NCBI GenBank assembly: GCA_017163975.1
Contig: JAFFSR010000292.1
Location: 1,867,501 to 1,931,500 of the forward strand
Length of the DNA: 64,000 nt
Reading direction: 5' to 3'
Source of the DNA: Anastatus disparis
Lineage: Eukaryota > Arthropoda > Insecta > Hymenoptera > Eupelmidae
Shown here: positions 35,601 to 47,832 of the stretch, in pieces
How positions within the stretch are numbered: position 1 is the first letter of the stretch
Layout: each line of letters starts with the position of its first letter
Notes under the pieces: model-generated
Database searches by the model: none
What the model saw: the letters and a program-made list of their open reading frames with translations, nothing else
What the model was told of the DNA's origin: nothing
Translations under genes and position numbers: made by a program

Positions 35601-38300
35601 TTACTTTATTAATTATACAAATATTTACATATAATTAAAGTGTTTAGATTTTTAGTTTTTTACATTAGATAGTAAAGTTTATTTAATAAAAGAAATTTGT
35701 ATGGGAATCAATTTTACTTTTTATTACTTAAATATTTATAAAAATTATTAATAAATCTATGAAAATTAAAAAAATTTTGCTAAAATTAAAAGAAACCTTA
35801 TTGAATAAACGTATGTATTATAAGAGGTGATCGTAACAAATGTTTCTAAAATCATTCCCTTCTGTACAGTGACACTCTGGCAGAGAAATAGGTTAAATAA
35901 TCCCTATGAAGTGAATTATAGATTTTTTACTAACAACATAATCATCTCTTAATTTTTAAAAATCAATCGATATATTCAGTTATAAAAAAAAATTATTTAA
36001 AAAACAATTAATTTTGCAAATAAATTAAGTTTATTATACATTCATTTTTACAAAATTAAATAATAATTTATAAACAGCAGTATTTTTTATATTATTAACC
36101 AATTTGTTTAAACATAATATTATTTTTTAAATATTATTATTAAAAAAAAAAACTTTCAAAACAAATCTTTATGGTAAAGAGAAAGTAAAAATAGATAATT
36201 AAGTTAGATGCGAAGAAAAAATAGATATTTTTAACTTATAAAAATAGTAAAATTTCACGCTAGCTTTTTTAGCCTTAAAAATAATTATTTTTACCTCAAA
36301 CTTTATTGTTTTAAAAAGTAGCTTTTATTATATTTTTAAATAAAGGCTAGATTTTGCTTTAAGAAAACGGTAAAATAATCCACAGATTTTTTAAGTAAAA
36401 ACAAGTTTGACGTAATGCAAATAAAAACTGAAGCGTTTAAATTCGTTTATCTACAAAAAATGTGCCATTTACCGATATAGGATAGAAAAACAAGAGTAAG
36501 AGAATTTGTGGATTTTATTCAACAGTTTTTATTTTTACTTTAATATACAATTTCCATAATAAAATTAGGCAATTTCGTGATTATTTCAAACATTTTGATT
36601 TTCATAAAACATTTACGTTACTTTTCGTTCTGTTTGAATAATTTCGTTTAACTATAAGTACTATTTATATACATGAATCATATTTTAAAATCATAGTTTT
36701 TGTTTTAATTAATCATTAAATTTAAAAATATTTATAATATCCAAACTCAATTTTCATCAAGCTTGTAATTTATAAAATTATTGAATTTCGAATTTCCCCA
36801 ATATATACATACCTTAAAAATAGTAAAATTTTTTAACTTTCTATATCTATTTTATTATTGTAGAAACTTCTCAATAAAATCAATGTTGATAAAAAATAAT
36901 GTTAGTAAATACATGTCACAAAAAAAACAACAGCAAATCTTTCGAAAAAGATAAATTATATCAAACGTATCCTCAATGGTATCATAAAAATAAACAATAC
37001 CTTGGCCTCATCTTACTCGGTAATAAAAGTTTTTAAGCTTCTTAAACAATGTGTCATCCTTAATGACTAACTAGGGCTAAAGTTTTGTAAATGAGACAAT
37101 AAGGTATGCGTATTGTATCGCTTTATCGATGCGTTCGGTGCATATCGCTTGGCTCATTTTATTTTTATTTCTTTTTTTCTATTAGTCAGACCACCGCTGA
37201 AGCTATCGTAAATTAATATCTTTGTAATGCTAAGACATCAGAGGTTATGGTATATTTTGTAACGTTTAAGAGGAACTTATAATGGCTAAGAGAAGAAACA
37301 AGAAACTTTGCGCGCTTTCGATGCTTACCAAGACTGCACCTGCTCTTTTGCTCTTTTCGAAGGCCTTATCTTCTCTAACTATGTGAACGTCGTGTAGTTG
37401 TCTTTTTTTAGCCGAACGGATAAATTGCGAGAAGAGAATTGAGGCCAACAATGAGACTTTATTATTACAAAGAAGAAAAAAGTAATCTCTTTAGAATGAC
37501 AATACCGGGTTGTATTATTTTTAAGGAAGTTTACTTTGTTAACATTTCTCTAAAAATAAAGTCAACATTTTATTTTCTTATATGTTTTAAAGAAAAAAGA
37601 GAAATATTTCACAAGTAATGAAAAGTCAATTCTATCAATGATTTTACGTATTTCTCCAAATTAACATAACTTTACTACAATTGATAAATATCATTGAAAC
37701 CAACTGACATTTCATCGAATTATGTATCATTGATACTTTGTTCAGCTGCTTTTTATCAGTTTATAATCGATTATTCGATTGATGAGCAAGTGTTCGGTGA
37801 GCTTTTAATTTTACAATATTTTACGATATCGATAAATGGGACATATAATTTTTGTTATTCAATAAATTCATACTGAATTGAAATTTCATTTTTTTTTATA
37901 GATTATTTTGTATTTTTATATTGATATAATACAAAAATATTCATTCATCACTTAAAGACAGAAATATCACATTCGCAAATTCACATGCTTCAATCTTCAC
38001 GTCTAAAAATCCATTCCTTCATTAATAAAAGAAATATTTTTTCTCCCAAAAAAATTCTTAAAACATTCTTTGGCACATAAGTCTTTGTTAAAATCTTACT
38101 TTTTAGTCATAAATATCAAATCAAACAGCAGCAGGTCTTAAGACACTGGTTGTTTCGTTTTTTTCAACGCCTAAAAACGTGTATTATGCATTGCGACCCA
38201 CTTGCTGTGTGTATATACACTGTTGAACGAAAAAAAAGTCTTATGGTCCGAGTAAAACGTTACATATGTGCAAAATCTTTTGTCGCACAGCCCACGATTG
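29630..38300. other. Intergenic A+T-rich DNA between the two CDI genes
   Basis: No supported gene. A weak direct repeat (ATATTATYTCAAAAGTTATT at about 30452 and 30613) flanks a short palindrome AAAAACCTCGGATAAGATCT and its partner at 30543-30576. A (TA)n stretch lies at 31770-31789. CpG-richer spots near 31.4-31.8 and 33.4-33.7 kb could be regulatory. Confidence 0.45.
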
Positions 38301-38305
38301 TTACT

Positions 38306-38338
38306 ACTTCCGTGGGAATGAACCAAATGAACGGAAGT
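38306..38338. promoter_or_regulatory. ETS / Su(H)-like element, copy 1
   Basis: ACTTCCGTGGGAAT overlaps an ETS-type site (ACTTCCG, reverse CGGAAGT) and a Su(H)/CSL-type site (CGTGGGAA). A second ETS word ACGGAAGT closes the element in inverted orientation. A closely similar element lies 1.2 kb away at 39511-39541. It sits between the two CDI genes, 2.7 kb downstream of the second one. Confidence 0.45.
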
Positions 38339-39510
38339 TGGACTTCAATTCGATTTTAACAATAACTAAAAAAAATATGACGCTATATTTTTTTTCATTT
38401 TTCACTAAGAGATTTTGTTTTATGTAATGTTTAATATTATTGTATTTATGAACAACGTAATTTTTATTCATGAAAATACATTAGAAAATGCCGCGCGTAA
38501 GAGTATGAATTGGCGACTTACAAAGCACACACGTTGCTTGAAAAAACTCGTAAATATTGACACGTTAATTTATATGAATGATAAAAACGATCGTTATCAG
38601 TCAAATAAAAGTTAAAAAAAATATTGTGAAATACTAATCGGTTGAAGATTAAACAACTTTTCAAATACAAATTAAAAATCACTCTTTTAACAATTTGTTT
38701 TTCAACGTTATTAATGTAAGACAAATTTTTTAATCTTAATTATTTAAAATAAGAAAGTAAAAATGTTTTGTTTTTTAAAACAAATTAAATGCAAAGGCGA
38801 TGGCATAATAAATTTTTAAAATGTAAATACATCACATGTAAATGTTTAAAAAAGCAATCTATGAAAAACGATGTATTTAACCGAGCTGATAAAAAAGGAA
38901 ATGCATTTCTACGGTGATATGCAAAACTTGCAGTGGCATGCGCGATAAATTTTGTTTGTAAACACGATTACTTTAAAAAAAAACTTCCACTAGTTTTTTT
39001 TTTTTTTCCTTGTGTGGTATAAACGATGAGCAAAAGGGAAATAATCTCCAACCTCATTCATCAGAAGCACGTACAAAAGAAGAAAAAAAAATGAAGAAAC
39101 AAACGCAAAAGAAAGTCTCGCGCAATAAAACACCTGCAAATGTATCCTGAACGATTATCGCATAGTATAAATACATAATGTAACAAGCAAAGCCGCTCAA
39201 GAGGAGAAAAACGTGAATTTCCTTTGTCACGCTTATTCGAGCCTATCGCGTATATATAGCAGCTTAACACACAAGAAAGCTCGGTTTGTACTTTTAACGT
39301 GTTTAAGAAAAACGAAGCTAAATTAAAAGAGCTTCTTAAAAAAAAAGGAAAAAAAAGACTCAGTTTCAACGCATATATACGGAACAGCACAACGAAATTT
39401 CGTACTTCTTTTCTATTGTCGTTTATATATTTTAAAGAGAAAAAAAAGAAGAGGGCTCAATTGTCCAAGACAGAAAGAGAGAAAGAGAGAGAAAGAATGG
39501 CGATTGTATC

Positions 39511-39541
39511 CACTTCCGTGGGAATTCGCGGAACGGAAGTG
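39511..39541. promoter_or_regulatory. ETS / Su(H)-like element, copy 2
   Basis: CACTTCCGTGGGAATTCGCG followed by GAACGGAAGTG. The two ETS-type words form an 8-bp inverted repeat around a Su(H)-type core. Similarity to copy 1 extends outwards (CGATTGT before, TTCAAT after), so the two are duplicates of a unit of about 55 bp rather than two chance sites. Confidence 0.5.
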
Positions 39542-41067
39542 CAATTTCTCTTCAATATATACATACCGGACGCATATAAGCTACTGGAGGCTGCGTGCGT
39601 TGAGTTTATAAAAGCATATAAACGTCTTACGAATTGAAGAAAGTAAAAAACAAACCGACCTATGAAAAAAACAAAACAAAATAGAATGCTTAAAGGAAGA
39701 AGCAGAAGAAGAAGAAGAAACGTAGCGCCAGGTGCCGAGAGAAGAACGAAAAAGAAGTAGAAGGAGAGAGAGAGAGAGAAAACGAGTAAACGACAATAAG
39801 ATTAAAAAATCTTTGGTCTTTTGCCAAGATTAATTTCACCTACGCTTTAAACCTTCTTGTTTTTATTATTTTCTTGAATTTTTTTTCCTTTTTATTTCTC
39901 TTAAAGAGCAAAGAACGCGATGTATGTAATGGCTGCTGCGAGACTTTGGGAATGCGCGAGATCGTGGGATTTAAGAATTTCTCAGCAATTGCGCTTACAC
40001 ACACCTTGCTCTTGCTAGCACCTGTATATCTCAAACTCGCAGATTTTTACTGGATATATATTATATGGAGCCCATAAAGAGCAGAGAAATGTATGGTCTT
40101 TTGTCTACATGGATTGCGCATTTTTTAGGCACACTGTTTAGTCCAGTAAATATACTGCTCTTTTTTTTGTTTATTCTTTTGCTAAACCCTGAAAATAATA
40201 CAAGAGACTTGGATTTTAAAAAGTTGTATTTTATTTTGAAACACGATATTTTATATCTTACGTCGATGTCTTATGTCTAATTTTTTAAAAATATTTTCTT
40301 ATATCAGAAATTTATTCTACATTGCTTTTGTCACTGAATTTATTAATATTGAGGGTACAATAATTAAAAAAGGATTTGAGGGATTGAAAAAACAGTAACA
40401 CCTTTTCAATTTAAAAAAAATTCTGTAATATCCGAATTTATTTAACGTTTGCCAAAATGCAACGTACAATTTTAAATTTATTTACAATAGTTAGCTCTTA
40501 TCATTAAAACAGTATTTCTATATATTGCATCGTGCATAAATTATACACATACATAATTTTAAAAATAAAAATAGATACATAAAAAAAAGTTATCACAATA
40601 TAAAATATCATGCATTCCCGCGCCTAATAATTACAATTTTCTTAGCTGCTTAATTTAATTGTCAACAATTGTTATTGTTATTGACTAGAATTCGTTGCCA
40701 ATCAGTACTTCAATTTTTACAATTATTAATATATTAAAATTTATTTTTTCTTTTCACTCTGTAAAATTAAATTAATTAATAATTTTTTTTCTTTTCTCGT
40801 TAAATTTATAATTATTCATATCATTCTTAATATCATTTTTTAAAAATTCTCAAAATAAAGACACTCTCGTATAAAGCACTTGTAGTGGTAAATAATGCTA
40901 GAAAAAAATAAAAAAAAAAATAACTATAAAATCTTATGTGTTGCACTTGTGTATAAAAAAAAAATTAGCAAATTACACATGCTATTTCAGTCAACGATTA
41001 ACCATTGGTTAACGCAGTCCAATGGCTCTATAAGTAAGGTGCATCGTAAAATCCTTAAGAAAGATTT
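39542..41067. other. 3' flank of the second CDI gene
   Basis: Purine-rich simple sequence at 39690-39785, then A+T-rich DNA. Polyadenylation-type AATAAA on the minus strand lies near 40745, which would give a 3' UTR of about 0.3 kb for the gene ending at 41068. No other gene is seen. Confidence 0.4.
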
Positions 41068-41232
41068 TCAAGACGCCTGGTCCTCTGCATCCCTATTTTC
41101 ATTGAGTGCATTAGAATCTGCTTTTTCAGGCGCTGCAGTGCTTCCACCGCTTGATTCACCTACTTTCTCCCACTTCCATTGACCTTCTAATGGAATCCCT
41201 TTTGAAAAATCGAAATTCCATTCCTTTTTTTT
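41068..41232 (-). CDS. Second CDI-domain (Cip/Kip-like) gene, last coding exon
   Basis: After the acceptor TTATTTTTCAG (AG at 41234-41233), a phase-0 exon encodes 54 residues to TGA. It starts KKKEWNFDFSKGIPLEGQWK and continues WEKV. This matches the Cdk-binding half of the CDI domain, compare p21 WNFDFVTETPLEGDFAWERV and p27 WNFDFQNHKPLEGKYEWQEV. The last 30 residues are acidic and disordered-looking (GESSGGSTAAPEKADSNAL and on). There is no proline-tyrosine segment after WEKV, so the part of p27 that plugs the kinase ATP site is absent, and no PIP box or basic tail follows. Family membership is well supported by the motif; function is inferred. Confidence 0.9.
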   Translation of the reverse strand, partial: KKKEWNFDFSKGIPLEGQWKWEKVGESSGGSTAAPEKADSNALNENRDAEDQAS

Positions 41233-42207
41233 CTGAAAAATAAAAATAAATAAAAATAAAGTAATCTTTTAAAAATTATGGTTATATTTAGTACTTATTA
41301 TAGCTTATAATAATATAGTCATATGACTAAACTAAAACATTTATAAAGAATTTTAAAAAATTTAGATGAATGAGGTATGAAATTGAAATCGGTGCCTTTG
41401 TTTCAAAATAATTGACTAATTATTGTAAAGTTAATCAGTGTGGATATTAATTTAGAGGTCATATATAGTATTTTGCAGATGATAAAAAAATTAACATTCA
41501 CACAGATCCACGTCTGACTAGATACGATACTTTCTCCTTACAATTATTGATAAGATAATCATAAAAATTCGTTGAACTAATTATATGTTTTAAATTTTAT
41601 ATGACCGAGATCGCCACTTTATTGGTGCAAAGATTAAACAACCTAGTATACTCGTCAAAAAATTATATTATATATTATATTAAGTTTCAATATTATTGTT
41701 TATATTTCTTCAAAATAATTGTTTCATTATATTAAACTAATGTCTAAAAAGTTTAGTCAAAAAATGGAATAAATCTCAGTAAATTTAATAAACGAAATTC
41801 AACACCAGTTTCAGAAGTCCGGAAATCTCAAGTCACTATCTTCATCCTTTTCCTTGGGTGTTAAATTAAATGCCAAAATCTTATATTATAAGTTTAATAT
41901 TCAACAAAGATTTTAGATTTTAAATAAGATTTATAACAGTTTTATTTAAGTTAGGTTTATACACGTGTTTAAAATAATGTTCAGTGATCTTATTCTTTGT
42001 TTACGCTTGTTAAAGTATCTTGTTGAATAATATATACATTTTGAAATTAGATATGGTTTAATGTAATTGAAAGACAAAAATTCATGTAGAAAAAAAAATT
42101 AATTACAAAAATTTCATTGAATATATTTATACGATGGAAAAAAAATATAAGAAAGTTTCTATAAATCTATCAGCAAGATCGTTTATTAAAAAAATCCTAA
42201 GACTCAC
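41233..42207 (-). other. Intron of second CDI gene, 975 bp, phase 0
   Basis: Begins with the consensus donor GTGAGT (42207 downwards) and ends TTATTTTTCAG. It is A+T-rich and shows nothing else. Confidence 0.8.
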
Positions 42208-42373
42208 CTCTTCCTGATGTCGAGCTCTCTCCTCTGCAAATTTACGCTCGAGTTCATCTTTATTCGGCAAGTTGTCATCATTTGTGTCGCCAAAGTTTAG
42301 ACGTCTGCGCACACTTCTTAGTTTTGCCTCTTGATCCGGATCTGGCTTCTTATCTCCCATCGCAAGCCGAGCT
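42208..42373 (-). CDS. Second CDI-domain gene, shared middle exon (cyclin-docking half)
   Basis: The exon follows the acceptor TTTTGTTACAG and ends GAAGAG|GTGAGT. Its first base completes a split codon, then it reads ARLAMGDKKPDPDQEAKLRS, VRRRLNFGDTND and on to ERARHQEE. RRRLNFG resembles the RxL cyclin-docking motif of CDK inhibitors (p27 RNLFG, dap RRDLFG), but in the RxLxF form with one extra residue before Phe. The helical linker to WNFDF in the next exon is about 6 residues longer than in p27 or dap. An internal Met (42360-42358) could serve as a start, but both upstream exons 1a and 1b join in frame, so it is probably internal. Confidence 0.88.
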
Positions 42374-44916
42374 CTGTAACAAAAGAAAATAAAATCATAT
42401 TCGTTTGTGAAAAATAAGATCTTGTTGATTTTACATGATTAATCGTAAAATTATAATATTTTTTAATACATTTTAATTTTTAATCATTTGTGTATTAAAA
42501 AATTTATTACAGAGAGTTTACAATAAAGTTTTATTTTAGTTGAATTTTTCACAGTTTCAAATCATACAGAATTTCGTATTGAAAATATAAAGAAATTTCC
42601 TGGTATAAGAGTGATAATTTTAAAACCTTTTGAGACAAGATAATTTGGTTCTAAAATTTTTTCATATTCAATCATGGAAAAATTCCATATTGTAGGTTTA
42701 TTATCTCCTTTTAAAATATTTAAAGATTTTACTATTTTATTAGAGTAATAGTATGAAATTTTTACGAATTTTAAAAAAAATTTTTTTTAGCTTATCTTAT
42801 ATATTGAATTGGAACAAAATTATTCTTCAAAAAAATACTTGAACTGATATTAATGATTGAATGTGTGATTTTCACAACGATAGAATGCATCGATTTTCTA
42901 GTATTTGAATCAAAACTGGGAAAGAATTTAATTATAAAATCTTTCGAAATTTTTTTTACTAAAGTCTATTATTAAAATGAATAAGAAATTTTTATACTTT
43001 ATAAATCTTTATTTTAATATTTTTCTTTTTAATCTTGAGAGGACCTGTATAACGCTTTTAGGCGTCATAATCTAATTCGTTAACATCTGTTCATGGCTTG
43101 GTTCTAAGTACATGTTAGAACTCACTTCTATATAAACAATAAGCTCTTATAATTTTTTAATTGTTGAACCCCACAACTTTTATATTCTCCTCTCTTTATA
43201 ATATAAAAATTTTTAATTACCTAGACATTAATTTATTGAAAATATGAGAATATTAAAAGGATATCTAAAAAAGTAATTGCTAAATAATTTTCAGTAATCC
43301 GAAAGCCATATTAAATTTTGTTTAATTTGAAAAAGTATTCAACAAACGCTTTTTCGGATATATTTTAAAATATATATTTTTGTTATACGTTTTGTATATC
43401 TATACGATTAAAGAATTTGATTTATTTTGACAATAAATAAGACTATAGTGTAAATATTAAGGCGCAAATGTATTTATTAGCATTAATAATGGTTTGAATA
43501 TAAATATTGCATAAATAGATTCGGTTTTATTATACTTTGACGTTTATGATTCTATTTTCTTCACTTTTATTATTTTAATCTAACCTATTTTATTGTATTT
43601 TACTAATTTTATCATATTATCTGGTGGATAATTCACTACGTGATTTTTAATTACCTGTAAAATAATTTTTTAAGCAAAATTTTACTTTTACAGACTAACT
43701 AAACTTTGGTTTATAAGTAATAATATTAGCATATTACACGTAAATTTTGAATTTTTATAAAAAAAAAATATTTATCTATTTATTTATCTAACAAACTAGA
43801 GTAAAAAAAGTATACAAGAAATTTTTCATCAAATATTTCTTCAGCCCTGCCTTCAATAACATTATCGAACTTTCATATAAATAAACAAATAACTGTCGAT
43901 AATAGTATCTTATTTATCACACCGTCCAATGAATATTAAAAGCCTTATGAGTTTTCAAAGGAATTAAAAATGCATTCATATATCTGTATGTACATATGCG
44001 CCATGTATGTCAACGCGTATATCTTTTTTTTCATAATTCTAATCAGTATACTTAAATTCGTCGCACATACTCAATTGATGGCTTTGTAAACAATGAGTCG
44101 AGAGAAGTGCGGAAGCGCGTGCAACGAAAAAAAAAGAAATAACATAAGAGATAGGCGTAATAAATAAATGCACAAATGTGACAATGGAATTTTAGATTGA
44201 CGCAGCAATAATTAAATTTGTAAAAGAAGATATTTTATTCACCGAGATAAACAACGGAAACTGCAAACTGTTAAGATATTAAATTATTAATAACATTAGG
44301 TTCAAATGATATCATAAATCTGTTTTTTTTTATTTTTAAATTGAAACAATCGTTAGAGTTGTGATATGCAAGAGAAAAATGTTTTAGATAATATTAATGA
44401 GATATTAAAGTGACTATCGTCATTAGTCATTATATTTGCATTTTTTTAAATTGTAATTTAATTAAAGTTCATAATTGGATGCATTTATTTAGGTTAAAGT
44501 GATATTCATATTTTATGGATTGATATAAAATTCAAATTTTATGTTTTTTTAGAAAAAATTAAGAAAATTATATTTTTATAATCCATTATCTTATTTTTAA
44601 GATAAAAATGTACAAATAAATTCTGCTTATAATTCATTTTTTAAAACCATTTTTTTTTTTTTAAATTTTTTATTTTCAGAAAATACAATGCTAAAGTTAT
44701 GTACTTTAAAATTTTTATAAATTCACGTAACTACTAATTTCTAGAAGTAAATCAATGAGAATAGCCTAACTCTGAAATAATTCAAACTTTTACGTGGAAA
44801 AAGAAAGCAAGCGAAAAGCGGAAACTTCGTTTGAGCCGTACACAGCATTTCTTAATTTCACACGGAGTACAAAAAAAAGAGAAAGAGTGCGTAAAATGCC
44901 AAGAAGTGTAGTTTTC

Positions 44917-44975
<59 letters not shown>

Positions 44976-46489
44976 AGTATAGCAAAACAGAAAGTTGCAT
45001 TCCACTTCCTGCTCTCTGCGGCCGCTTATGGATGAACTAACATTTATACGCATTGCGTTTGCGTGTGTGACTTGTTAAAAAAAAAAAAAAAAAGGATCAA
45101 TGAATGAAGCATCTCTTTTTTTCTCTTTATTTCTGTACTTCCATATGCTTTGCGCGTATACGGAGACACAAAAGTTTAAAGAAAAAAGCTCTTGTTTATC
45201 GTGGGAATGCACTTGCTTTTTTTTGCTTTCAATTGTCGTAAACGTAATAATGTCTCTTGTGGTGATCGCTATGATGTACTGACCTATAGACATTGTGTAT
45301 ATGCGGTATATGCAGTATTGCTAACAGTATGTTTTAGTATACTTCGTTATTTTTCTTTAGCTTACTTAGACCAAGTTTTTTTTTTATTTAAGTACTGTTT
45401 TGCAAAAATATTAGTGTTGTGATTTATACGTAAATATTTTTTTGTATTTGAATTTATTAATTTATGTATAAAGTCTTCACGGCTTTTGATTTAAGTAAAC
45501 AAATTATTATTTAATAATAAAAACCGATAATCTAATTCAATTAAATTAAAAATATTTATTGATGTTTTTCTATTAATCACCCAAATTTCTAAAAAGATTA
45601 AAGTATTATTTGTAAACAGTGGTAATTTATAATAAATTAAAGGTAGGTGATAAATAAATATCGATGACAATATTATTATGTAACTATTTAAAATATGTCC
45701 TAGTTTGCAACACGTGTTTTAAAATGTCACAAATAAGCGCGGAAGCAGGTAAGTAGTTTAAACTGATAACGTTACCACGTTGGCGCGTGCGACGCGATAA
45801 GCAGCTCCATAACGCTATTTTTATCAATTTTAGAACAAAGTCTTTGACTTCAAGGACGTTACTTTATTATGCACCTGCCTGCATCTTAACATCTGTACTT
45901 CTACAATGTACAATTTTAAATTCATCGACACACTTATGCTTTCAAACATACGCATGTTCTAAAAATATTTACATAAATATCCTACAATAATTTTCAATAA
46001 TTTGATAAAACCTATGAAATAGAGGTTTATATAATTAAAATTCTGATTTTTTTATCGATTTATTATGTTATTATTAAATATTATATATAAAATCAATATT
46101 GAATTCATCTTCATCTTCACAAATAGAGAATTATAATTTGAAAATTAAAGTATTGCGGCAAATATTAAGGGTACAGATATTGCAAATATTCATGATGTAC
46201 TTTGAAATTTCTAAATTTATTATGTTCTACTATATTGTTTTCATGAATTTTATATTCATAAGATATTTTAGTCTTTAGAAGATTAAAGTTTATATTTTCA
46301 TAGAATTTCATAATTTATTAACATAATTGCAAATATTAATTAATTCGTTTAATTCGTATATATCATGAAAAATTAAATACTAATAATTACGTTCAAATAC
46401 ATTAGTTGTGGAAAGAATCAGATCGAATTCCCTCTACGTGCGATATAATTGATTTGCGAATAAAAAAAAAATAATTAAAAAATACTCAC
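42374..46489 (-). other. Intron of second CDI gene (from exon 1b), 4.1 kb, phase 2
   Basis: It is A+T-rich and contains the (AT)n tract at 44920-44973 and a CGTGGGAA word (Su(H)-type) at 45200-45207. A short plus-strand ATG frame with a donor-like end at 45724-45748 was considered and rejected. No nested gene is supported. Confidence 0.6.
44920..44973. repeat. (AT)n microsatellite
   Basis: About 27 uninterrupted AT units within the intron of the second CDI gene. Frames crossing it read Ile-Tyr repeats and are not genes. Confidence 0.95.
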
Positions 46490-46509
46490 GATGTTGGTAA
46501 GTCTTTCAT
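46490..46509 (-). CDS. Second CDI-domain gene, alternative first coding exon 1b
   Basis: ATG AAA GAC TTA CCA ACA TC, then the consensus donor GTGAGT (46489-46484). The 20 coding bases give MKDLPT and the first two bases of Ser, and join in phase 2 to the shared exon (S-ARLAMGDKK), predicting 116 residues. An in-frame TAA at 46542-46540 lies upstream with no other ATG between. Because the coding part is so short, support rests on the donor, the phase fit and the GC-richer putative promoter 250-350 bp upstream. Confidence 0.6.
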
Positions 46510-46744
46510 TTTGTATTTGTGATTTAAACTTTCTGATTCTTACTGGGAACAAATATTTCGTAAAATACACTTATAATAGCGAATTATTTTCAAAATATAA
46601 CCTTACTTTAAAGATTTTTTCGATGCACTTTTACTCTTAATCATAATTTTTCTTATCGCTAAAGACTAGATTTTTCTTAAATAATATAATAAAAATATTT
46701 CTTTTTCGTATTAAAATTAAATATTAAACTAAAAATATACATTG

Positions 46745-46870
46745 ACTAGAAAAAAATTTGCTTGAGTCGGCTGTTTTCGACCGAGTCGCCGCTCACGACT
46801 GTCTACCCTTGTTATAGGTTAAGGGAAAGAAAGAGAGAGAAAGATGAAGCGCGCGCGTATATACATGGCG
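46745..46870 (-). promoter_or_regulatory. Putative promoter / leader for exon 1b
   Basis: A CpG-rich island (GAGTCGGCTG, CGAGTCGCCGCTCACGAC, GCGCGCGC) and a GA tract lie 240-360 bp upstream of the exon 1b ATG in A+T-rich DNA, as expected of a promoter with a short leader. No clear TATA box is positioned, so the start cannot be fixed. Confidence 0.35.
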
Positions 46871-47460
46871 TCATTGTCATAAGATCGATAAAAACGAGTA
46901 TGGAAACGTTAGCTGTACATGTATAACCCAGACGCTAACTCCCTTTTTATATAAAGTGAATGAATCGAGGGGGTGCGATGCGAGCGCTTCTCTCCTGCTT
47001 TGTCCGTTGACCTTACTATGAAATTGACCTTTGGAGCTTTAAATGCTCCAACGTTTAAATGGATTGATTTTTAAGTTTGTTTATATATTTTTTATAATAA
47101 AAAAAAATTTTATATAAATCTAAAAATAGTTTTTTTTATGTTTGTAATGGTCTTTTTCAATTCTTTTAATTACTTTTTTAACTATAGTCAATATAATAAT
47201 ATATAAGAAAAACTTTTTACAACCGTATATAGTCTTAATATAATTTTATAGTAAAAAGGGAATTTTCAAAATATTCTTATGCTATTCAAGCTAAAATATA
47301 TTTAGCGTGCATATTTATTTGTTGCTATCATGTAAAAAAGATTTTTATCTAGGATTGTAAATTAATTTTATAAAATATAAAAAGAAAATTGTTTAATATT
47401 TATTTGTTTTATTATTTAAAAGAATTATATAATGTATTTGAACACGATTTTCATTTTATA

Positions 47461-47656
47461 TTAAGAATCGGTCGAATAGCTCTGTCCTTGTCCAATCTCA
47501 ATTTAATAAAAATAATGAAAATTTTATATTTTTAGATGAAATAAAATCGTTTGCTCGTTCTTAAATCTATTAGGAACAACTATTATTTTTGTATAAAAAT
47601 ATTTAATTATGAAAATTTAGATTGGACAAGGACAGAGCTATACGACCGTCTCTTAA
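47461..47656. mobile_element. TTAA-flanked MITE (196 bp)
   Basis: Terminal inverted repeats of about 40 bp: left TTAAGAATCGGTCGAATAGC, right end reverse-complements to TTAAGAGACGGTCGTATAGC, then TCTGTCCTTGTCCAATCT on both sides. TTAA at each outer edge fits a piggyBac-type target duplication. It is non-coding and lies in the intron between exons 1a and 1b. Confidence 0.7.
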
Positions 47657-47832
47657 TAAGAAATGTAATTTATTTGTAAACTGTTAGCAAAATTCATCCA
47701 ATACATTTGAAAAAACGAAGTGGAAAATGAAATGTTAAGACTTTATATTAAATCACTGTTATACAATTTTAAAAATATGGAGTAAGTCTAAAAGTCATAT
47801 TTCGATAGGTATTTAAACCAATTTAGATTTAA

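Noticed and set aside
44782..45053. Frames containing long Ile-Tyr repeats
   Set aside because: They cross the (AT)n microsatellite and have no other coding character.
45724..45748. Plus-strand first exon MSQISAEA followed by the donor GTAAGT
   Set aside because: Only eight codons, no downstream plus-strand exon found, and it lies within the intron of the minus-strand gene.
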